This document shows positions 5,423 to 10,664 of a stretch of 15,046 nucleotides of DNA, in pieces. This DNA comes from an uncultured Christensenellaceae bacterium. Its GTDB lineage: Bacteria; Bacillota; Clostridia; Christensenellales; Borkfalkiaceae. Below the pieces are notes generated by a model. The model saw nothing but the letters and a program-made list of their open reading frames with translations, searched no databases and was not told the DNA's origin. The DNA is taken from contig CAJUNJ010000008.1 in NCBI GenBank assembly GCA_910587825.1, positions 59,436-74,481 of the forward strand. The letters are read 5' to 3'. Each line of letters begins with the position of its first letter. Positions within the stretch are counted from its first letter, which is position 1. Made by a program: the position numbers and the translations under genes.

Positions 5423-6397
5423 TCAGGCTACTACAAAATTCACTTTGTCCATTTCTTTTCGCATAAACTCGTCGCTGTAATGCACGTAAGTTTTGCCGAC
5501 AAGCCGTTCGGGGCTGTCGCCCATCCAAAGTTCAACGACTTCTCTTTTTACTTTTTCATCGCAGACAGAAGCAAAAGTGTGACGAAGCTGATAGGGAATA
5601 ATTCCATCGGGCAACGCTTTTTTCATAATGTCAAGTGTTCTGTCGTATGAAAGCGGCGATTTGAGCGGAGAGTTAAAATCGAATAAATTTTGCGCCTGAC
5701 GGGGAATAGGTATCTTTTTGTATGCTTTTTTCCCGTTTTTTCTTTTACGGTTTCTGCAAATAAGGAAGCCGTTTTCAAAGTGCGCTTCTTCGTCAATTTC
5801 GCAGGGACGTAGTCCGAAAAAATACATGACATAAGCAAAGTTTCTTATTTTATCGAAAATAGGCGTTTGCAGGTTTGTAATAAAAGTTTTAACTTGTCCG
5901 TCTGTCAGCCTGTCTCTGTTTTCACGCTCGGCGCGTTTGAAGGGTATCATTTCCACAGGATTGTATGTAACAATGCCGCTTGCCTTCGCATACTTGAAAA
6001 TACTATTGAATATGGTTCGCATATCCTCATATTTGCGCGGGGTGTCAAGCGCGTTCATAAGCTCGTCTATATCCGAAGTTCGGATTGACTTAATTGCTTT
6101 GTCCTTAAATTTCTGCGGTATAAACCTCCGTATCTGACTTTCGTAACCCTTCCAAGTGTCCTCGGCAACCTTGCCATGCTTATATTTCAACCATTCGTCT
6201 GCAATAGAGCCGAAACTGAATTTGTTTTTCGCTAAGCTTTCGGGTGGAGGCAGGTTTTGCGTTGCTTCAATGAACATCGCTTTTGCAGTTTTCAGTTCTT
6301 TGTTGGATACGGCGATATCGTATCCGTTTCTGCGGTAACGGATTTCGTAGAAACTTCCATGTTTACCGCTGGGGCGCTCGATTATATGAGCCGCCAT
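5423..6397 (-). CDS. int: Tyrosine recombinase/integrase of the IME
   Basis: 324 residues from ATG 6397. An arm-binding-like N-terminus (YEIRYRRNGYDI, about 17-28) leads into a core-binding SAM-like region (about 61-140) and the catalytic domain. Visible catalytic positions are R197 (GLRPCEI), a Lys-rich hairpin 218-228, R272 in YQLRHTFAS and the nucleophile Y304 in KTYVHYSDE. The two usual His positions are Tyr269 and Asp294 (WMGDS), a variant active site. Tyrosine integrases join attP to attB, and the gene's place beside attL in tRNA-Cys fits. The ATG lacks a good ribosome site. The preceding 9 codons (FKREFIANG) are in frame and resemble integrase sequence back to a TAA at 6425, so the protein may be the 3' part of a longer, interrupted integrase. 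Confidence 0.88.
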   Translation of the reverse strand: MAAHIIERPSGKHGSFYEIRYRRNGYDIAVSNKELKTAKAMFIEATQNLPPPESLAKNKFSFGSIADEWLKYKHGKVAEDTWKGYESQIRRFIPQKFKDKAIKSIRTSDIDELMNALDTPRKYEDMRTIFNSIFKYAKASGIVTYNPVEMIPFKRAERENRDRLTDGQVKTFITNLQTPIFDKIRNFAYVMYFFGLRPCEIDEEAHFENGFLICRNRKRKNGKKAYKKIPIPRQAQNLFDFNSPLKSPLSYDRTLDIMKKALPDGIIPYQLRHTFASVCDEKVKREVVELWMGDSPERLVGKTYVHYSDEFMRKEMDKVNFVVA

Positions 6398-6424
6398 ACC
6401 GTTTGCTATAAATTCTCTTTTAAA

Positions 6425-6643
6425 TTATTTCGACATACTTTCAATTTCCTTTTTTGTGAATTTGATTTTTGCCGATGATGTTTTTTTGCCGTTGTTCTTT
6501 TTCTCGATTAGCTCGTTCACGATGTCGGTTGTAATTGTATCAGCCGCCGATTGCAGCATAAGCTGTACAGCCTTGTCGCGCCTTTCGCTATCGGGAATAT
6601 CCTTTAAAATTTCCGTTATTTCCTGTAATTGTTTATAAGTCAT
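6425..6643 (-). CDS. 72-residue protein; likely detached N-terminus of the integrase
   Basis: The ATG at 6643 follows a textbook AAGGAGG ribosome site, so it is surely translated. The sequence is charged and probably helical (MTYKQLQEITEILKDIPDSERRDKAVQLML) and ends KIKFTKKEIESMSK before TAA. The TAA is in the same frame as the integrase, only 27 bases before the integrase ATG. In my memory of clostridial integrases, a FTxKEIxxMxKxFKxxF stretch is continuous with a following AHIxxRxSGK region. I therefore infer a nonsense mutation that split one ~405-residue integrase. A genuinely separate regulator or excisionase translated in coupling with the integrase is the alternative. Confidence 0.7.
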   Translation of the reverse strand: MTYKQLQEITEILKDIPDSERRDKAVQLMLQSAADTITTDIVNELIEKKNNGKKTSSAKIKFTKKEIESMSK

Positions 6644-6669
6644 TGTCCTCCTTTTGAATAGTGGGTCCC

Positions 6670-6698
6670 ATTATACCCTAATTATTCGTAAAATTCAA
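6670..6698 (-). promoter_or_regulatory. Integrase operon promoter
   Basis: On the minus strand TTGAAT (6698-6693), a 17-bp spacer and TATAAT (6675-6670) give a near-consensus promoter. The start is near 6663, about 20 bases before the 72-residue gene's ATG. A small TGGGTCCCA palindrome (6662-6670) overlaps the end of the -10 and the start region. Confidence 0.8.
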
Positions 6699-6727
6699 GT
6701 AGTATTTTATATGTTTTTTGAAAAGTG

Positions 6728-6758
6728 GGAGTGCGGAACAGTTGGTGTTCCGCACTCC
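6728..6758 (-). terminator. Terminator-like hairpin after the relaxase gene
   Basis: Arms 6728-6740 and 6746-6758 form a perfect 13-bp stem with a 5-base loop, 20 bp after the relaxase stop. On the minus strand it is followed by CACTTTTC, a modest T tract. It separates the relaxase from the integrase promoter. Confidence 0.7.
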
Positions 6759-6777
6759 TTAAAGTTAAAATTCAGTT

Positions 6778-7728
6778 TTAAAATTTGAAGTTGTTATTTG
6801 ATTTCGGTTTCGGCGTGGGACGAAGAAGTTGTTCAAAAGCTTCGGGATTTTCTCTTTGCATCTTTGCAAGTAATTCTATTGCGCGGTTGCCTTTGGCTTC
6901 TCTTTGTTCTGCCGCATCCGCTTTCTTTGCATAGTGCAACGTTTCGCTTATAGACGCTTCCAAACGCCTTGTCAACTCTTCATTTTCTTTCTTTGTTTTA
7001 ATTGCTTCCGCTGTCGCCGCTATTGCTTGCTTTTTAAGGCCGCCGGGTGTCCATGCGTAGTTGCCTTTTTTCGCTTGTTCCAACGCTTCTTGGTATGGCT
7101 TGTTTTCTGCTTGTATTTTTTCTGCCTGTTGTTCGGCTTCATCTACAATTTTTTGTGCCTTGTATTCCGAAGCGGTTAAATGCTTTGCTCCACTTTTAAA
7201 TTTTCCTCTTTCCAGTCCACATTTTTTACCTACCTTTTCGTAAAATTCCGTTTGTAATTCGGACAGTTTCTTTCTGTCGTATAAATCTTTGGAACAGAGT
7301 TTATCGTTAGTGATAGGTACAAGATTCAGATGAAGATGAGGCGTTGTTTCGTCCTTGTGGACGACGGCGCTTATAATATTTTCTGCACCGTATTTGTCCG
7401 CAAAAAACTTAACGCAATCTTTAAAAAATTCTTTCTCAGCCGCAAGCGGCAATTTCATAAAGAACTCTTTGTCCGAAGTCAATACAAAAGAATTCATATA
7501 TATGGCGTCCGACCTTAACTTTCGCTTTAAAGTAAGCGTAGCTATTCTGGCGTTTATGAACTCCAAATATGTCGGCGGTGGCATTACCAAATGATAATTG
7601 CGGTTTGTACGGTTGCTGTCAATCTGCGGATTGCCCGCCTTGTAGTTCTCGTTTCTTTCGTTTTCCTCCTCGACAGGACTTACTTCCTGACGCTTATATT
7701 TTTCCATATGGCATACTATGTAACTCAA
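6778..7728 (-). CDS. mobV: MobV/Pre-type relaxase
   Basis: 316 residues. The N-terminus (MSYIVCHMEKYKR) and NERNENYKAGNPQIDSNRTNRNYHLV (about 23-48) match MobV motif I. The metal-binding motif HKDETTPHLHL is at 124-134, as in pMV158 MobM (HxDExxPHxH). The C-terminal third is Ala/Glu/Lys-rich and probably coiled coil (about 186-290). It would nick oriT and pilot the strand through a helper conjugation channel. The start is TTG at 7726-7728: it has AAGGAGG 8 bases upstream (7737-7743) and gives the conserved MSYxV start, whereas the next ATG would lose it. It is shorter than MobM (about 490 residues) in the C-terminal part only. An oriT-like palindrome lies 38 bp upstream. Confidence 0.9.
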   Translation of the reverse strand: MSYIVCHMEKYKRQEVSPVEEENERNENYKAGNPQIDSNRTNRNYHLVMPPPTYLEFINARIATLTLKRKLRSDAIYMNSFVLTSDKEFFMKLPLAAEKEFFKDCVKFFADKYGAENIISAVVHKDETTPHLHLNLVPITNDKLCSKDLYDRKKLSELQTEFYEKVGKKCGLERGKFKSGAKHLTASEYKAQKIVDEAEQQAEKIQAENKPYQEALEQAKKGNYAWTPGGLKKQAIAATAEAIKTKKENEELTRRLEASISETLHYAKKADAAEQREAKGNRAIELLAKMQRENPEAFEQLLRPTPKPKSNNNFKF

Positions 7729-7765
7729 AATTTTTTCCTCCTTGCTTTATCCGATTTAATTTTTT

Positions 7766-7785
7766 AAGTGTAGCTCACTACACTT
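7766..7785 (-). other. Putative oriT (nic region) of the MobV system
   Basis: AAGTGTAG (7766-7773) and CTACACTT (7778-7785) are perfect inverted arms around CTCA. The minus-strand 20-mer agrees at about 16 of 20 positions with the pMV158-type nic palindrome as I remember it (AAGTATAGTGTGTTATACTT). It lies just upstream of the relaxase gene, the usual place. Confidence 0.7.
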
Positions 7786-7878
7786 AGTTTCGCTTCGCTG
7801 CATAAGTTCCGTTCGCTCTGCGAGGCTTTTATCCGCTGAAAATCTTCATAAAATCATCTCTTTTAAAGGGCAAAGAAA

Positions 7879-7906
7879 AAGGCGGCAGCTGTAAAGCCGT
7901 CGCCTT
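7879..7906 (-). terminator. Hairpin with a T tract on the leftward strand
   Basis: AAGGCG (7879-7884) pairs with CGCCTT (7901-7906), with two further inner pairs. Read leftward it is followed by TTTTTCTTTG-type sequence. It would stop leftward transcription before the oriT. In the rest of 7786-8019 I see no gene. Confidence 0.45.
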
Positions 7907-7957
7907 GATACAATTATCCCTTCATATATGTAGATAAAATTTTTACCAAAAATTTCA

Positions 7958-7968
7958 GGGGGGGGGGG
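7958..7968 (+). repeat. Homopolymeric G tract (11 G)
   Basis: Eleven consecutive G in very AT-rich DNA, about 55 bp upstream of the -10 box of the next gene. A tract of this length is prone to slippage in replication and in sequencing. Confidence 0.8.
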
Positions 7969-8019
7969 TAAAATTTCTTAAAAATTTTTTATATATGACC
8001 ATATCTGTCCTATATGCTG

Positions 8020-8028
8020 TGTTATAAT
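8020..8028 (+). promoter_or_regulatory. Extended -10 promoter giving a leaderless mRNA
   Basis: TGTTATAAT matches the extended -10 consensus TGnTATAAT. The next ATG begins 6 bases after it, at the expected transcription start. No clear -35 is seen, as is common for extended -10 promoters. Positions are derived by counting codons back from the gene and could be off by one. Confidence 0.65.
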
Positions 8029-8034
8029 AAGTTT

Positions 8035-9036
8035 ATGAATGACGAGTATTACAGAGACGAACCTATTTATAAAATAAGACCATCTAACGTAAAAGCAAAG
8101 TTAAAGCCGATGTTCAAAATAGAAAACGGCTACTTTTCTCCGTATCTTTTAAACGCAAAGCCGGTTCCCGCAAGCAAGGAAGGCTATTATAAATACTTCT
8201 ATATGGAAAGCTATCACAAGATTGAAAAACGTAAAGTCGGAGGGAAGAAACAAAACGTCACCGTTCTTCATTCCCGTAAGAAGTATGTGGAAGTTCCTAT
8301 TGAGCAATGGGAGAAGTTACGTTATTTTGATTTAAAAGATTATGAAGCTGCACGTGATGAATATGAAGGAACAGAATACGACGTCCACAAAAAGGACAAA
8401 TATCGCAATGTATTTGATTTTATGTTGCAACAATGGGACAACCATAATCACGAACAATTTTGGATTAATGCCTTTGATTTGGAAAGAGTTTTAAATAAAC
8501 TATCGGACGAAGATTTAGATATATACCTGATGCACAAGGAACGGCACTTGAAGCAGAAGCAAATTGCCGTGATACTTGGTAAATCAGAAGCGTACGTTAC
8601 ACGCCGAATGAAAGTGCTTGAAGATACTATCGAATACGATATGCTCGATGACGGGGAACGGACAGAGACGCAAATCAAAGCCGAAATAGAATACCGTAAA
8701 TATCTACGGTCAGGCAAGACGGAGAGCTTTGTTGACGTATATGTCTATGACTTTCTTTTGGCTTTTCCGCAGGAAGTTCTGTTACGTTATTTGTTTGTCT
8801 TTCGCGGACAACAATATCTTATACGCTTTTGCTTTCTGTGGATTTATGAATACTTTGCTTCAAAAGATAAGCCTGAATTAAAAGCAAAGGAAGTTTTAGG
8901 CAAGTACAGCTACCAACTTTTCAATAAGTTTATGAGAAAAAAGAAAACTTGGTCCAAACAACTATTTATAGCAGTTGAGCTGGAGTTACAGCGCCTAATT
9001 AAGCGCTACGGCATAAAGGACAGCAAGCCAAACTAA
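8035..9036 (+). CDS. Unknown IME protein with sigma-like helix-turn-helix
   Basis: 333 residues from ATG 8035. I do not recognise the family. A central helix-turn-helix at about 156-200 (LSDEDLDIYLMHKERHLKQKQIAVILGKSEAYVTRRMKVL) resembles sigma-70 region 4 and other DNA-binding domains. The N-terminal 120 residues are rich in Tyr, Lys and aromatic residues. The C-terminal 100 are hydrophobic-aromatic helices followed by a Lys-rich tail. The in-frame ATG at 8014 was rejected because it lies upstream of the -10 box. With ATG 8035 the mRNA would be leaderless. It lies between oriT and the cargo promoter with its iteron-like repeats, so it may regulate the cargo or act in replication or mobilization. 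That is inference. Confidence 0.75.
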   Translation: MNDEYYRDEPIYKIRPSNVKAKLKPMFKIENGYFSPYLLNAKPVPASKEGYYKYFYMESYHKIEKRKVGGKKQNVTVLHSRKKYVEVPIEQWEKLRYFDLKDYEAARDEYEGTEYDVHKKDKYRNVFDFMLQQWDNHNHEQFWINAFDLERVLNKLSDEDLDIYLMHKERHLKQKQIAVILGKSEAYVTRRMKVLEDTIEYDMLDDGERTETQIKAEIEYRKYLRSGKTESFVDVYVYDFLLAFPQEVLLRYLFVFRGQQYLIRFCFLWIYEYFASKDKPELKAKEVLGKYSYQLFNKFMRKKKTWSKQLFIAVELELQRLIKRYGIKDSKPN

Positions 9037-9066
9037 AAGTTTATAAAGACGGTACAGAAATCGGCG

Positions 9067-9186
9067 ATGGCTCGCGGTATTACCGTAGCCGAATACAGAG
9101 ATAAAATCCTATTCCCCCACGGCAGAGAAAAGATAATCAAACGTTTCGAACAATATTACAAACTCAAAAACAAAGCGAAGAAGTAG
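9067..9186 (+). pseudogene. Small in-frame ORF after the stop of the HTH gene
   Basis: The frame of the preceding gene continues open for 49 codons beyond its TAA (9034-9036), to TAG at 9184-9186. Within it ATG 9067 starts a 39-residue ORF (MARGITVAEYRDKILFPHGR...KLKNKAKK). No ribosome site is visible. The residue use looks protein-like and basic. It could be a severed C-terminus of the preceding protein, a small gene, or chance. Confidence 0.3.
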
Positions 9187-9192
9187 TCTTTT

Positions 9193-9271
9193 TTGAAAAA
9201 GTGTAAAATGCAAGCTCAAATTATATAGAAAAAGTGTAAAAATCTGTTGCAAAAACCTTGAAAAAGTGTAA
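9193..9271 (+). repeat. Three iteron-like direct repeats
   Basis: GAAAAAGTGTAA occurs exactly at 9195-9206, 9228-9239 and 9260-9271, spaced 33 and 32 bp (three helical turns). Copies 1 and 3 extend to TTGAAAAAGTGTAA. The third contains part of the -35 box and the spacer of the cargo promoter. They may be operator sites for the upstream HTH protein or replication iterons. Confidence 0.7.
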
Positions 9272-9286
9272 TGAAAGTGCTATAAT
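9258..9286 (+). promoter_or_regulatory. Cargo operon promoter
   Basis: TTGAAA (9258-9263), a 17-bp spacer and TATAAT (9281-9286) give a start near 9293, just at the AAGGTGG ribosome site (9293-9299) of the ATPase gene. The third iteron-like repeat overlaps it, which implies repression or activation by a repeat-binding protein. Confidence 0.8.
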
Positions 9287-9303
9287 ACTTGCAAGGTGGC
9301 AAT

Positions 9304-10653
9304 ATGAAACGCTTTATAACTCAAAAAATTATCGAATGGAACAAACAAAATAAGAAAAAAGCCCTCTTAATAGACGGCGCAAGACAGGTTGGCAAGACAT
9401 ATTCTATCCGTGAGTTTGCGCAAGCGCATTATGAAAATTTTATTGAGATAAATCTTCTCGAAAATGAAGACGCGTTAAATATGTTTTCAAAGGCAAAAAC
9501 GAGTCAGGAAATTTTCGTCTATATGTCGTTGCTTTTCGGGGACAAAATGATTCCCGATAAAACGCTTATTTTTTTGGACGAAGTGCAAGAGTGTCTTAAT
9601 ATCGTAACCGTCATTAAATTTTTGGTTGAGGACGGACGTTTCCGCTACATTTTAAGCGGCTCGCTTTTGGGTGTGGAAATGAAAAACGTTAAATCCGTTC
9701 CCGTCGGATATATGGATATACTGCAAATGTGCCCTATGAACTTTGCCGAATTCTGTATAGCTAACGGCGTTGCGCAATCGGCGATTGACTATCTGAAAGA
9801 CTGTTTTACAAATCTGACGCCCGTAGGCGAAGCTATCCATGAAAAGTTTATGCAGCTATACCGCCTTTATCTTGTTGTCGGAGGAATGCCCGATGCGGTG
9901 AAAGAATACATTGCCTCCAATAATCTTTCAAAAGTTTTAGAAATTCAACGGTATTTATGTGAAAACTATAAAGCGGATATGGCGAAGTACGAAAAAGAAA
10001 ATAAGCCGTTGCTTTCCACTATATTCGATTTGATTCCAAGCGAACTCAACGCGCAGAATAAGCGTTTTAAATTTAAGTCCATTGAAAACGGTGGACGTTC
10101 AAAATATGCCGAAGATTCGTTTCTTTGGTTGACGGACGCGGGAATTGCTTTGCCCGTCTATTGTGCCAACGAACCGAAAGCTCCGCTGATACTCAGTAAA
10201 TCACGCAATCTTTTAAAGCTGTTTCTATGCGACGTCGGCTTGCTTGCCTCCATGTATATAAACAATTTACAAGTTAAAATTTTAAGCGGAGAAAAGAATA
10301 TAAACTTTGGATCGGTGTATGAAAATGCGGTAACGCAAGAGCTTGTCTGTCACGGATTAGTCCCTTATTATTTTAACAGTCATAAACAGGGCGAACTTGA
10401 TTTAATTGTGGAGATTGACGGTGAAGCTGTGCCGATAGAAGTTAAATCGGGTAAAGACTATACGGTACACAGCGCGTTAAATAATATTCTCAATGTGGAA
10501 GAATACGGCGTTAAAAAGGCGTATATTTTCAACAACTATAATTTATCGGTTGACGGCAATAAAGTTTATTTGCCCGTATATATGTCGATGTTTCTTTGCA
10601 ATACCGAGCAAGGCGAAATGATTTATAAATTAAATTTGGAAGAATTGAAATAA
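9304..10653 (+). CDS. AAA ATPase with DUF4143-type PD-(D/E)xK C-terminus
   Basis: 449 residues from ATG 9304, chosen for the AAGGTGG site 5 bases upstream over a TTG at 9289. Walker A is GARQVGKT (25-32), Walker B TLIFLDEVQE (87-96), sensor 1 ILSGS (116-120). This is the AAA_14 arrangement. The C-terminal DUF4143-like part has Y339-E340, GELDLIV (363-369) and VPIEVKSGK (376-384), a PD-(D/E)xK-like nuclease core with D366, E379 and K381. Such ATPases are widespread in gut bacteria and their role is mostly unknown. Length is normal for the family. It is first in a rightward operon, 11 bp before the helicase-nuclease. I infer that the two act together in DNA recognition or cleavage, possibly defence. 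Confidence 0.85.
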   Translation: MKRFITQKIIEWNKQNKKKALLIDGARQVGKTYSIREFAQAHYENFIEINLLENEDALNMFSKAKTSQEIFVYMSLLFGDKMIPDKTLIFLDEVQECLNIVTVIKFLVEDGRFRYILSGSLLGVEMKNVKSVPVGYMDILQMCPMNFAEFCIANGVAQSAIDYLKDCFTNLTPVGEAIHEKFMQLYRLYLVVGGMPDAVKEYIASNNLSKVLEIQRYLCENYKADMAKYEKENKPLLSTIFDLIPSELNAQNKRFKFKSIENGGRSKYAEDSFLWLTDAGIALPVYCANEPKAPLILSKSRNLLKLFLCDVGLLASMYINNLQVKILSGEKNINFGSVYENAVTQELVCHGLVPYYFNSHKQGELDLIVEIDGEAVPIEVKSGKDYTVHSALNNILNVEEYGVKKAYIFNNYNLSVDGNKVYLPVYMSMFLCNTEQGEMIYKLNLEELK

Positions 10654-10664
10654 TTGGAGCGTAT

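Noticed and set aside
6904..7787. Several rightward ORFs opposite the relaxase gene
   Set aside because: They are antisense to the conserved MobV frame and lack start signals.
6398..9186. Recoding of TAA as a sense codon
   Set aside because: Two frames continue past TAA, but intact genes here (the helicase at 13541, the ATPase at 10653) stop properly at TAA. Mutation is the simpler reading.
9193..9271. CRISPR array
   Set aside because: Only three 12-bp repeats with unequal 20-21-bp gaps, overlapping a promoter, and no cas genes. They fit iterons or operators better.
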